From the NCBI GenBank assembly GCA_934307695.1, contig CAKRCS010000003.1, forward strand, positions 1 to 64,000: a DNA stretch of 64,000 bases, given 5' to 3'. This document shows positions 7,106-15,212 of this stretch, in pieces (the stretch's first letter is position 1; each line of letters starts with the position of its first letter). Made by a program: the position numbers and the translations under genes. The stretch comes from an uncultured Agathobacter sp. (GTDB lineage Bacteria > Bacillota > Clostridia > Lachnospirales > Lachnospiraceae). The notes below the pieces were generated by a model that was not told the origin of the DNA, did no database searches, and was given only the letters and a program-made list of their open reading frames with translations.

Positions 7106-9454
7106 TTAATTTTTTATCACAATGTTGTCGAAGAAGTGATTGCCCTTGCGCTCCTGCTTTGGCTTTCCGCTGCCACGGTTATCACCGTTTGCATTCCTGC
7201 GCGGCTCTCTCTTATCATCCTTGCGAGATCCGTCTTTTTGGCTTCTCTGCTGCTTCGGACGCTCCTGTTTCTTCGGCTGCTCTGCTTTTTCTTTCTTTGC
7301 AGTTCCATCACTGTTTCCAATTTTCATGGTAAGCTGGATGCGCTGCTTCTTTAAGTCAACGCTCAACACCTGTACATCCACGATGTCACCAACGCTGACT
7401 GCCTCCAGCGGGTGGCTGATGAAGCGGTCACAGATCTCCGAAATGTGGACAAGTCCGTCCTGATGGACGCCGATATCGACAAACGCGCCAAAATCAATGA
7501 CGTTACGGACGGTTCCCTTAAGCACCATCCCCGGCGTAAGATCCTTCATCTCAAGTACATCGCTGCGCAGGATTGGCTTCGGCATATCATCACGCGGATC
7601 GCGTGCCGGCTTTTCAAGCTCTTTTACGATATCGCGGAGCGTCAGCTCACCGATTCCAAGCTCCTCTGCGAGTCTGCCGTAATCGCTGATCTTCCTGGAG
7701 ATATCAGAGACATTGCGGTTCTTTACATCCTCAAGGGAATATCCAAGCTCCTCTAAGAGCTTTTTCGTTGCATCGTAGGATTCCGGATGCACACCTGTCG
7801 CATCGAGCGGATTCTTGCCGTCTGCGATTCTCATAAAGCCCGCACACTGCTCATATGCCTTCGGTCCGAGCTTTGCTACCTTAAGGAGCTGGGAACGGGA
7901 AGTAAACTTACCATTCTCCTCGCGGTATACAACGATGTTCTTTGCAATCGGCTTGGAAATGCCGGAAATATACTCAAGCAGGGAAACGGATGCCGTATTT
8001 AAGTCGACACCGACCTTGTTTACACAGTCCTCAACTACTCCGCCGAGTGCCTCGGAGAGCTTCTTCTGGTTCATATCATGCTGATACTGTCCAACGCCGA
8101 CAGACTGCGGATCAATCTTTACCAGCTCTGCCAGCGGATCCTGAAGCCGGCGTGCCATAGAGGTCGCGCTTCTTTGTCCGACATCAAAGTTCGGGAACTC
8201 CTCAGTTGCCAGCTTGCTGGCAGAATATACGGATGCTCCCGCCTCATTTACGATAATATACTGTACCGGAATCGGAATTTCCTTCAAAAGCGCAACGATG
8301 ATCTGCTCCGATTCGCGGGATGCAGTTCCGTTACCAAGAGAGATCAAGGTCACATGGTACTTGGAAATCAGCTTCTTGAGAACAACCTTCGCCTCCTCCA
8401 CACGATTCTGCGGTGCAGTCGGATAAATAACGGTCGTGTCCAGTACCTTTCCGGTCGGATCAACGACAGCAATCTTACATCCGGTACGGAATGCCGGATC
8501 CCAGCCCAAAACAACCTGTCCGGCGATCGGAGGCTGCATCAGAAGCTGCTCTAAGTTCTTTCCGAATACCTTGATCGCGCCATCCTCCGCTTTTTCTGTC
8601 AGGTCGCTTCGGATCTCGCGCTCGATCGCAGGTGCGATCAGACGCTCGTAAGCATCCTCGATGGTCTCCTCAAGCGCCTTGGCACACTCGGTGCCTTCCT
8701 TTGTGATGATCTGCTGGTTAAGATACTTTAAGATATCCTCCTCCGGTGCCTCAATCTTGACCGTGAGGAACTTTTCCTTCTCACCGCGGTTGAGCGCCAA
8801 GGTGCGGTGTCCCACAACCTTTGCGATCGGCTCGTCATAGTCGTAGTACATCTCATAGACAGACTCTGCCTTATCATCCTTTGCCGCAGAGGTCAGTCGC
8901 CCCTGCTTTACGGTAAGCTCACGGATTCTGGTGCGGTAGTCCGCATTATCCGAGATCAGCTCAGCAAGAATATCCTTTGCGCCTGCGATTGCCTCAAGGA
9001 CTGTCGCAACCTCTTTTTCTTCATCGACATACTTTGCTGCCTCCTCTAACAGAGAAGCATCCCCTTGTGCGAGGATGAACTCTGCCAGCGGTTCTAAGCC
9101 TTTTTCCTTTGCGATGGTAGCTCGCGTGCGCCGCTTCGGGCGGTACGGACGATACAGATCATCGACTGCGACCTGGGTCTCTGCCTCCTCAATCTGCTTT
9201 TTTAATTCTGCTGTCAGCTTGCCCTGTTCTTCGATGCTGGCAAGGACTGTGGCTTTTTTCTCCTCCAGATTGCGGAGGTAGGTCAAACGTTCCGACAGAT
9301 TACGGAGCACCTCGTCATTCAATGCTCCGGTTACTTCCTTGCGGTATCTGGCGATGAAGGGAATGGTATTCCCCTCATCGATCAATTTTACTGCTGCCTC
9401 TGTCTGACTGTTCTTAATCCCAAGCTCCTGGGAAATCTTAGAAATAATATCCAT
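7106..9454 (-). CDS. tex: Tex-family transcription accessory RNA-binding protein
   Basis: Tex proteins are cytoplasmic nucleic-acid-binding factors resembling eukaryotic Spt6. In the 782-residue product I can see the N-terminal helical Tex domain (about 1-190), the YqgF/RNase H-like domain (VVLGWDPAFRTGCKIAVVD, about 314-332), a helix-hairpin-helix region (VGVDLNTASVSLLEYISGI), and an S1 RNA-binding domain (GTVRNVIDFGAFVDIGVHQD, about 649-668). The C-terminus is a basic, low-complexity tail rich in Lys, Arg, Gln and Asn, a likely RNA-contact tail. The gene follows uraA by 3 bases and overlaps no leader signal; its 3' end lies 68 bases before the FMN riboswitch. Confidence 0.95.
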   Translation of the reverse strand: MDIISKISQELGIKNSQTEAAVKLIDEGNTIPFIARYRKEVTGALNDEVLRNLSERLTYLRNLEEKKATVLASIEEQGKLTAELKKQIEEAETQVAVDDLYRPYRPKRRTRATIAKEKGLEPLAEFILAQGDASLLEEAAKYVDEEKEVATVLEAIAGAKDILAELISDNADYRTRIRELTVKQGRLTSAAKDDKAESVYEMYYDYDEPIAKVVGHRTLALNRGEKEKFLTVKIEAPEEDILKYLNQQIITKEGTECAKALEETIEDAYERLIAPAIEREIRSDLTEKAEDGAIKVFGKNLEQLLMQPPIAGQVVLGWDPAFRTGCKIAVVDPTGKVLDTTVIYPTAPQNRVEEAKVVLKKLISKYHVTLISLGNGTASRESEQIIVALLKEIPIPVQYIIVNEAGASVYSASKLATEEFPNFDVGQRSATSMARRLQDPLAELVKIDPQSVGVGQYQHDMNQKKLSEALGGVVEDCVNKVGVDLNTASVSLLEYISGISKPIAKNIVVYREENGKFTSRSQLLKVAKLGPKAYEQCAGFMRIADGKNPLDATGVHPESYDATKKLLEELGYSLEDVKNRNVSDISRKISDYGRLAEELGIGELTLRDIVKELEKPARDPRDDMPKPILRSDVLEMKDLTPGMVLKGTVRNVIDFGAFVDIGVHQDGLVHISEICDRFISHPLEAVSVGDIVDVQVLSVDLKKQRIQLTMKIGNSDGTAKKEKAEQPKKQERPKQQRSQKDGSRKDDKREPRRNANGDNRGSGKPKQERKGNHFFDNIVIKN

Positions 9455-9457
9455 GTA

Positions 9458-10846
9458 CTAATTCTCCAAATCATGTGGTCTCATATCCACGCCGCGGGAA
9501 CCATCCGCCTCCGGATCTGCTCCGAACTCATAGTCATTTCCCGGCAGGATAGCATTTAATAAAATACCGGCGATTGCTGCGATTGCAAGCGCGGTAAGTG
9601 TAACGGAGGCATCTCCGATGGTGAAGGTAAGTCCGTCTGAGAAGCCAAGTCCGCAGACAAGGATGACTGCTGCGATGATCAGGTTTCTTGACTTGGTAAA
9701 GTCAACGTGATTTTCAACAACATTGCGGACACCGATCGCGGAGATCATTCCGTAAAGGATGAAGCTGACACCGCCAATGATGGATGCCGGCATAGAGCCG
9801 ATGATCTCAGCCATCTTCGGGATGAAGCCAAGGATGATCGCATATATAGCAGCAAGACGTATAACCTTCGGATCGTATACTCGGCTAAGCTCAAGCACGC
9901 CGGTGTTCTCGCCGTAGGTAGTGTTTGCAGGTCCGCCGATCATTGCGGAAAGTGAGGTTGCGATACCATCCCCGATCAGGGTGCGGTGAAGTCCCGGATT
10001 CTCGATAAAGTTCTCTCCGACCGTTGCGGAGATTGCCGATATATCGCCGACATGCTCCATCATGCTGGCGATCGCAATCGGTGCCATAACAAGGACGGAG
10101 GTCAGGTTGAACTTCGGAAGCTGGAATGGCGGAAGTCCTACCCATGCAGCAGATGCAGCGTTGGTAAAGTTAAGGATCGCACTTCCGTCCGGATTGGTAA
10201 ATCCAATCAGATGTAATACAAGCGCAAATACATAAGAGATCACAACGCCCATCAGGATTGGAATGATCTTGAACATTCCCTTGCCCCAAATGTTAAAGAT
10301 AATGATAACTGCAAGTGCAACGATAGCGATCAGCCAGTTGGTAGATGCGTTGGAAACTGCGGACGGCGCAAGGCTCAGTCCGATACAGATGATGATCGGT
10401 CCGGTTACGACCGGCGGAAGGAAACGCATTACGCGCTTAACTCCGGCAAGCTTGATGATAAGAGCCAGTACCAGATAAAGCAGACCTGCGACAAAAATAC
10501 CGCCGCACGCATACTGCAGCTTCTCTGAATCTGCCATATTGGCAAATACACCGGTATCCAGATTTGCGATTGTGGCAAAGCCGCCCAAGAATGCAAATGA
10601 TGATCCTAAGAATGCAGGAACCTTAAACTTTGAGCAAAGGTGGAAGAACAATGTTCCAACACCTGCACAGAACAGGGTAACCTGAACGGATAATACCTGT
10701 GTATCACTTCCGAAATAGCCGTTTACCAGAATCGGAACTAAAATGGTAGCTCCAAACATGGCAAACATGTGCTGCAGTCCAAGCAGCAGCATCTTAGGTG
10801 TCCCGAGTACACGGGCATCGCGAATGACGTCCTTTTGTTCATTCAT
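9458..10846 (-). CDS. uraA: Uracil permease (NCS2 family)
   Basis: An integral membrane proton-coupled nucleobase importer. The 462-residue protein has about 14 hydrophobic segments and the NCS2 signature regions: QHMFAMFGATILVPIL (about 26-41), ATVGENFIENPG, and GGPANTTYGENTGVLELSRV (about 305-324). The last block is the family substrate-binding motif and is closer to UraA than to xanthine or uric acid carriers. It is placed 35 bases after the DUF975 gene and 3 bases before tex. No PyrR-type attenuator is visible upstream. Confidence 0.9.
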   Translation of the reverse strand: MNEQKDVIRDARVLGTPKMLLLGLQHMFAMFGATILVPILVNGYFGSDTQVLSVQVTLFCAGVGTLFFHLCSKFKVPAFLGSSFAFLGGFATIANLDTGVFANMADSEKLQYACGGIFVAGLLYLVLALIIKLAGVKRVMRFLPPVVTGPIIICIGLSLAPSAVSNASTNWLIAIVALAVIIIFNIWGKGMFKIIPILMGVVISYVFALVLHLIGFTNPDGSAILNFTNAASAAWVGLPPFQLPKFNLTSVLVMAPIAIASMMEHVGDISAISATVGENFIENPGLHRTLIGDGIATSLSAMIGGPANTTYGENTGVLELSRVYDPKVIRLAAIYAIILGFIPKMAEIIGSMPASIIGGVSFILYGMISAIGVRNVVENHVDFTKSRNLIIAAVILVCGLGFSDGLTFTIGDASVTLTALAIAAIAGILLNAILPGNDYEFGADPEADGSRGVDMRPHDLEN

Positions 10847-10881
10847 AAAATAACTCCTCCTTATAGTAAGTGTACTTTCTA

Positions 10882-11613
10882 TTAAAAAGTGTCGCCCTGC
10901 GGCACCTTTTTACAAATATCCAGATAGAACTGTGCGAGTGTCTGTGTTCGGTATGGGATCACCCAGAGCAGTCCGATTCCGAGTGAGAGGATCCCCAGCA
11001 GATACATTCCGATAAAACTTAGCTCCAGATACAGAAGCCGTCCCATCTGATGCTTCATATAGTCTGCGGACAAACGGAAAGCCCGCGTCGGTGAAAGCGC
11101 TTCGTCGTCAAGCATCAAGAAAAATACAAGCGCCAGCTTCAGCTCGATGTATGCGACCAGCACAAGGCTGACCAGTCCGAGCACAACTGCGGTCCCGGTT
11201 GCCTTGACCGATGGCGTAAGAATCGCGTATGCGATCCCGATCCCCACCGGAATGACCGCAGCAAAGGTCAGTACCATCTTAAGGAAGCCTGCGATCAGAT
11301 ACCGGTCCGGTCTTGTCCTGATTGGTCCGAACATCTGTGGCACCGCCGCCTCCTGCTGTCTTGCAAGGCGAAGGTGTATCCCCGATACGCCGACCGACAG
11401 CACCATGCCAAGCAGTGATATCAGAAAATCCACCACATAATACAAGATGGTCTGGAAGGTTGTGGCATACTCGCTCTGTAAGAGCATAGAAAAAGGGAGT
11501 TCGATAGCAAGAGTAATAAGACTTGCCATCAAGAAAGCTCCCATCGGTGTTTTATAATGTCCGGTAAGATTCTCCCGGGCAATTCTTTTTAATTCTTTAC
11601 AGGACGTTGCCAT
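10882..11613 (-). CDS. DUF975 family membrane protein
   Basis: A 243-residue integral membrane protein with about six hydrophobic segments. The N-terminal block CKELKRIARENLTGHYKTPM and the C-terminal segment LRLSADYMKHQMGRLLYLEL (sequence partly variant) are typical of the DUF975 family, of unknown function. The start at 11613 is preferred because AAGGAG sits 10 bases upstream; the in-frame extension to 11679 has no Shine-Dalgarno sequence and would overlap the promoter. It is transcribed from the leftward promoter at 11660-11688 and probably with uraA and tex. Confidence 0.82.
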   Translation of the reverse strand: MATSCKELKRIARENLTGHYKTPMGAFLMASLITLAIELPFSMLLQSEYATTFQTILYYVVDFLISLLGMVLSVGVSGIHLRLARQQEAAVPQMFGPIRTRPDRYLIAGFLKMVLTFAAVIPVGIGIAYAILTPSVKATGTAVVLGLVSLVLVAYIELKLALVFFLMLDDEALSPTRAFRLSADYMKHQMGRLLYLELSFIGMYLLGILSLGIGLLWVIPYRTQTLAQFYLDICKKVPQGDTF

Positions 11614-11659
11614 GTTCTGTAAGCTCCTTTTATTAAATATTTGGACGTAATTTTCAAAT

Positions 11660-11688
11660 ATTATACATTTTTTTGACAAGGATTACAA
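11660..11688 (-). promoter_or_regulatory. Leftward promoter of DUF975-uraA-tex
   Basis: On the minus strand -35 TTGTAA (683-688 of 11 kb) and -10 TATAAT (660-665) are 17 bp apart. The start point would be near 11653, about 40 bases before the DUF975 start codon. It overlaps the rightward promoter, with the two -35 regions interleaved. Confidence 0.75.
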
Positions 11689-11701
11689 GAATCGATATAC
11701 T
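11673..11701 (+). promoter_or_regulatory. Rightward promoter of the DUF2752 gene
   Basis: -35 TTGACA (11673-11678) and -10 TATACT (11696-11701) are separated by exactly 17 bp. The -10 box ends only 7 bases before the ATG at 11709, so the transcript should start at or next to the start codon. Confidence 0.8.
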
Positions 11702-11708
11702 GCTTTTT

Positions 11709-12134
11709 ATGAAAACCGAAAAAGAACTCGATGTTTATTTTTATATTGGTGGCTGGATCTGTCTTGCCACCGCAGCCATTTATCTGCTTGTCATCCATTA
11801 TGCCGATATTCCGCTGCTAAAAGCTGCCACGCCCTGCGTCCTTCACCAGTTGACCGGCTACTATTGCCCCGGCTGTGGCGGTACACGGGCAATCTCTGCC
11901 CTTTTGCACGGTCATCTGCTGCGTGCCTTCGTCTATCACCCGTTCGTTCCCTACATGGTGCTTCTCGGCGGATATTTTATGCTGACGCAGACGATCGACC
12001 GGCTCTCGCACCATAAGCTTCCTGTGGCACTGCACTTCCGCCCGGTCTATCTGTGGGCGGGGCTTGGTATCATCCTTGTAAATTTCGTTGTCAAAAATGC
12101 ACTTCTGTTTTTCTTTCACATCGCACTTTTATAA
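11709..12134 (+). CDS. DUF2752 family membrane protein
   Basis: A 141-residue protein with the DUF2752 hallmark YYCPGCGGTRAISALLHGHL (about residues 50-69), a CPGCGGTR cysteine motif at the edge of a membrane segment, flanked by about three hydrophobic stretches. Function is unknown; the family is widespread and often a single-domain membrane protein. I place the start at 11709 (MKTEKELD). No Shine-Dalgarno sequence precedes it; instead a near-consensus promoter ends 7 bases upstream, implying a leaderless mRNA. An in-frame extension back to 11673 would begin inside the -35 box and is unlikely. Confidence 0.85.
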   Translation: MKTEKELDVYFYIGGWICLATAAIYLLVIHYADIPLLKAATPCVLHQLTGYYCPGCGGTRAISALLHGHLLRAFVYHPFVPYMVLLGGYFMLTQTIDRLSHHKLPVALHFRPVYLWAGLGIILVNFVVKNALLFFFHIALL

Positions 12135-12220
12135 CAAAGAGTCACTTTGTGACTCTTTGCGTGCCCACACGGGCGCGCAAGTGCATCTTCAACTCCACAC
12201 GGGTTGCATCCCTGCGGAGC
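12135..12220 (+). repeat. Interspersed three-hairpin element, copy 1
   Basis: It begins right after the DUF2752 stop codon. Hairpin 1 is a perfect 10-bp stem (AAAGAGTCAC and GTGACTCTTT, TTT loop). Hairpin 2 is CGTGCCC with GGGCGCG around loop ACAC. Hairpin 3 pairs GTGCA with TGCAT. A second copy, about 78% identical by eye, is at 34671-34755 with the stems kept. See findings. Confidence 0.75.
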
Positions 12221-12226
12221 ATTTTT

Positions 12227-12257
12227 ACTTTATAGGAAAAGGAATTTCCTATAAAGT
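12227..12257. repeat. Perfect 13-bp inverted repeat
   Basis: ACTTTATAGGAAA (12227-12239) and TTTCCTATAAAGT (12245-12257) are perfect inverted repeats around AGGAA. No T-run follows on either strand, so it is not a standard terminator. It lies between the three-hairpin element and the terminator of the next gene. Confidence 0.7.
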
Positions 12258-12258
12258 A

Positions 12259-12303
12259 ACAAAACAACTCAGTCCCTAGCACCATCGCTAAGGTCTGAGT
12301 TGT
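12259..12303 (-). terminator. Terminator overlapping the stop codon of the 12288-12665 gene
   Basis: On the minus strand ACAACTCAG (12295-12303) pairs with CTGAGTTGT (12264-12272), with further pairing between CCTTAGC and GCTAGG inside, and is followed by TTTTGTT. The gene's TAG stop lies within the stem-loop. Confidence 0.8.
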
Positions 12304-12665
12304 CCAAGATCATCTAAGCTCATTCCGTAATTTTCCAGATAAACCCGCAGATATTCTTCCAGACTGCCATACTCCAGAATGATCGTATATAGTGTAACCG
12401 AATATGTGACTGCCGTTATGACAAGTCCTGCTACGCCGAGTGCGAGTGCCAGTTTGGCATTCTTACTCATCGTAAGCTCTCCTCCCTTGGATAGGAGCGC
12501 CAGCAAAATTGCCAGCCCTCCACACGCAACGGATACATATAGACAGGTGCAGGTCGTCACGGAAATCACTCCGAGAATCGTTGCCGCAATCGTCATAGAA
12601 GCGGATCTTTTATCCTGCACCGGCTGTTGATACGGATTGTTCTGCTCATAATAGGAAAAGTCCAT
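12288..12665 (-). CDS. Small DUF4190-like membrane protein
   Basis: A 125-residue protein. A proline/glutamine-rich N-terminus (NPYQQPVQDKR) is followed by two hydrophobic segments (about residues 25-58, with TTCTCLYVSVACGG, and 70-92). This layout, a short disordered Tyr/Gln/Pro head then two helices, resembles DUF4190-type proteins of unknown role. The C-terminus (EEYLRVYLENYGMSLDDLG) is acidic and amphipathic. GGGAGGA precedes ATG by 6 bases. It stands alone between a terminator and the GH31 gene. Confidence 0.7.
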   Translation of the reverse strand: MDFSYYEQNNPYQQPVQDKRSASMTIAATILGVISVTTCTCLYVSVACGGLAILLALLSKGGELTMSKNAKLALALGVAGLVITAVTYSVTLYTIILEYGSLEEYLRVYLENYGMSLDDLGQLRP

Positions 12666-12704
12666 TGGTATTCCTCCCGTAAGGTCGGTACCGTCTATTC
12701 CTGA

Positions 12705-15044
12705 CTACAATGTAACAACGGCTTTTGCATCTCCGCTTAGACTAAGAACCACGGTATCGTCCTGCTGCTCATAAGCTGCACCGTCTACACCGGCTGCTGT
12801 TCCGGCATGAACGAGTGTCACCTTACATGGCTTCTTAGATGTTACACTGATTTCATATCTATTGTCAATATGAGATACCGTAATCTCAGAATCTACTTCG
12901 TTCTCGGTATTGTATACAACCGTCTTGGCATCCTTGCCCTCTGCCAGCGCATATACCTTGTAGTCTACACCGTCTGCATAATCATATACGGCATCTGTGT
13001 CACATGCGCCAACCGCAACGATGCTGCCCTCTCTTACGAAAAGCGGGATACTCATATAGCCGTAATGCTCTTTGTACCACTTGCCGCCTTCCTTAACCTC
13101 TCCGGTCAGAAGTGAAGTCCAAGTTCCCTCCGGAAGATAAAATTCTGCCATGCTCTTGTCGTTAAAGACCGGAGCAACAAGCAGGGAATCTCCGTACATA
13201 TACTGGGTTGCCAGATATGCGCAGTTGCGATCCTGTGTATATTCGAGCACCATGCTTCGCATCATCGGGACACCGGTTCTTGAGGTCTCGATCGCGTTGC
13301 GGTACAGATATGGCATCAGGGATGCCTTTAACTTCGTAAAGAAGCGAAGGACATCAACTGCCTCATCATCATATACCCACGGCACACGGTAAGAGGTAGA
13401 TCCATGTAATCTTGAGTGTGAGGACAACAGTCCAAATGCACACCATCTCTTGTAAACATCCGCTGTTGAGGTAGACTCAAAGCCGCCGATGTCGTGGCTC
13501 CAGTAACCGAAGCCGGAGCTTGTCAGTGACAATCCACCGCGCAGGCTCTCCTCCATGGACTCATAATCAGACCAGCAGTCGCCGCCCCAGTGAACCGGGA
13601 ACTTCTGTCCGCCGGCGGTAGCGGAACGTGCAAAGAGAACTGCTTCCTTCTCGCCCTTTTTCTTCTTGATAACATCATATACCGTCTTGTTGTACATATA
13701 TGTATAGAAGTTATGCATCTTCTGCGGATCTGCGCCATTGTAATATACGCAGTCGGTCGGAATACGCTCGCCAAAATCGGTCTTGAAGCAGTCTACGCCC
13801 ATATCCATAAGTGCTTCGAGCTTCCTGCTGTACCATTCGCAGGCTGCCGGATTGGTAAAGTCAACGATTGCAAGTCCCGGCTGCCACATATCCCACTGCC
13901 ATACGTCTCCGTTCGGGCGCTTGATAAAGTATCCGCCCTTTACGCCCTCCTCAAACATGGAGGATTCCTGTCCGACGTAGCTGTTGATCCATACACAGAT
14001 CTTAAGCCCCTTTGCCTTAAGGCGCTTTAACATGCCCTCAGGGTCCGGGAACACGCGGGAATCCCAGGTGAAGTCGCACCAGTTGAAGTCCTTCATCCAG
14101 AAGCAGTCAAAGTGGAATACCTTAAGCGGGATGCCACGGCTTATCATACCATCTACAAAGCTGTTGACCGTTTCCTCGTCATAGTTGGTCGTAAAGGAGG
14201 TGGACAGCCACAGTCCGAATGTCCACGGTGCCGGAAGTGACGGCTTGCCGGTAATATCCGTATAGCGCATCAGAACCTCCTTCATGGTTGGTCCGTTGAT
14301 GAGGAAGTAATCCAGATTCTCGCCCGGAACGGAAAATTCCACCTTCGTAACCATCTCGGTAGCTACCTCGAAGGATACTCTCTCCGGATGATTTACAAAT
14401 ACGCCGTAGCCCTTGTTAGAAATATAGAACGGAATATTCTTGTAGGACTGCTCGGTGGATGTGCCGCCATCCTCGTTCCAGATATCCACACTCTGTCCGT
14501 TCTTGACAAATGCGGAGAAGCGCTCGCCAAGTCCATAGATCAGCTCCCCTACGGAAAGCGAAAGCTGCTCTCTCATATAGGCATCCTCCGGTCCCTTGTC
14601 ATACGCAAGTCCCTTCCAGTCGGTCTTCATGTAAGCAAGATCCTTTGCGCCGCTTGCAGTGATCTTCTCATCGCCTCTGTAAAATGTGATCGCAGCGGTT
14701 GCCTTTACAACCTCAACGCGAAGTGATCCGCTCCATACGGTGATTTTCTCGTCGTCTTCCTCTGCTTTTAAATTGCCGCTCGTTGGTGCAGCGATCTCAA
14801 ACTGTGGGAAGCGCTCTGCAAGTCCCATGTGGTGGAAGGTCTGGATACGAAGCACCTCCGGATACGGAGCAGTAATCTGAATGGTCAGATTTACATTGCC
14901 AAGTGTGTCGCCTCTTGTCACAACATGATAGGTTGGTGCGCACAGCGTTACCATATCCGGTGTAATCTTGGTAAAATATACCTCCATCGGTGAAAAACAG
15001 CTGCATCCTTCTTTTTGAAGCCAGCATCCATTGCTAAATTTCAT
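12705..15044 (-). CDS. yicI: GH31 alpha-xylosidase (YicI-like)
   Basis: A cytoplasmic retaining glycosidase that removes alpha-1,6-linked xylose from the non-reducing end of xyloglucan oligosaccharides. The 779-residue protein follows E. coli YicI closely: the nucleophile Asp423 is in FKTDFGERIPTD and the acid/base Asp489 in HWGGDCWSDYESM; LFARSATAGGQKFPVHWGGD and SGFGYWSHDIGGFE are also typical. No signal peptide is present, so oligosaccharides must be imported first. GGAGAG precedes ATG by 8 bases. It is divergent from the yesN regulator, with a pair of TGTSAAA repeats between them, and 33 bp further a -10-like TATTAT. Confidence 0.94.
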   Translation of the reverse strand: MKFSNGCWLQKEGCSCFSPMEVYFTKITPDMVTLCAPTYHVVTRGDTLGNVNLTIQITAPYPEVLRIQTFHHMGLAERFPQFEIAAPTSGNLKAEEDDEKITVWSGSLRVEVVKATAAITFYRGDEKITASGAKDLAYMKTDWKGLAYDKGPEDAYMREQLSLSVGELIYGLGERFSAFVKNGQSVDIWNEDGGTSTEQSYKNIPFYISNKGYGVFVNHPERVSFEVATEMVTKVEFSVPGENLDYFLINGPTMKEVLMRYTDITGKPSLPAPWTFGLWLSTSFTTNYDEETVNSFVDGMISRGIPLKVFHFDCFWMKDFNWCDFTWDSRVFPDPEGMLKRLKAKGLKICVWINSYVGQESSMFEEGVKGGYFIKRPNGDVWQWDMWQPGLAIVDFTNPAACEWYSRKLEALMDMGVDCFKTDFGERIPTDCVYYNGADPQKMHNFYTYMYNKTVYDVIKKKKGEKEAVLFARSATAGGQKFPVHWGGDCWSDYESMEESLRGGLSLTSSGFGYWSHDIGGFESTSTADVYKRWCAFGLLSSHSRLHGSTSYRVPWVYDDEAVDVLRFFTKLKASLMPYLYRNAIETSRTGVPMMRSMVLEYTQDRNCAYLATQYMYGDSLLVAPVFNDKSMAEFYLPEGTWTSLLTGEVKEGGKWYKEHYGYMSIPLFVREGSIVAVGACDTDAVYDYADGVDYKVYALAEGKDAKTVVYNTENEVDSEITVSHIDNRYEISVTSKKPCKVTLVHAGTAAGVDGAAYEQQDDTVVLSLSGDAKAVVTL

Positions 15045-15124
15045 AATCTGCTCTCCTTTACATCGTCATAGGTTTCGTTTGTATCATAATACCTCTTTTA
15101 TTCCCCTTTCATCTACCTCACAAA

Positions 15125-15154
15125 TTTCACAAAAAAGGCGCGATAAATTTGACA
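15125..15154 (-). promoter_or_regulatory. Candidate YesN-type operator before the GH31 gene
   Basis: On the minus strand TGTCAAA (15148-15154) and TGTGAAA (15125-15131) form a direct repeat with a 23-bp period. A -10-like TATTAT follows 33 bp downstream (15086-15091). The same arrangement (22 bp and 32 bp) is found before lplB. Confidence 0.5.
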
Positions 15155-15177
15155 AAAAAATCATCCAAATTTATAAT
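15149..15177 (+). promoter_or_regulatory. Consensus promoter of the yesN-like regulator
   Basis: -35 TTGACA (15149-15154), 17-bp spacer and -10 TATAAT (15172-15177): a perfect sigma-A consensus. The -35 box coincides with one half of the proposed YesN operator on the opposite strand, which would allow autorepression. Confidence 0.85.
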
Positions 15178-15212
15178 TCAATAAGGTCACAATATGTAAA
15201 GGGGTTAATTCT

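Noticed and set aside
12227..12257. Perfect inverted repeat considered as a terminator
   Set aside because: Neither side is followed by a T-run; a better terminator lies next to it. Its role is left open.
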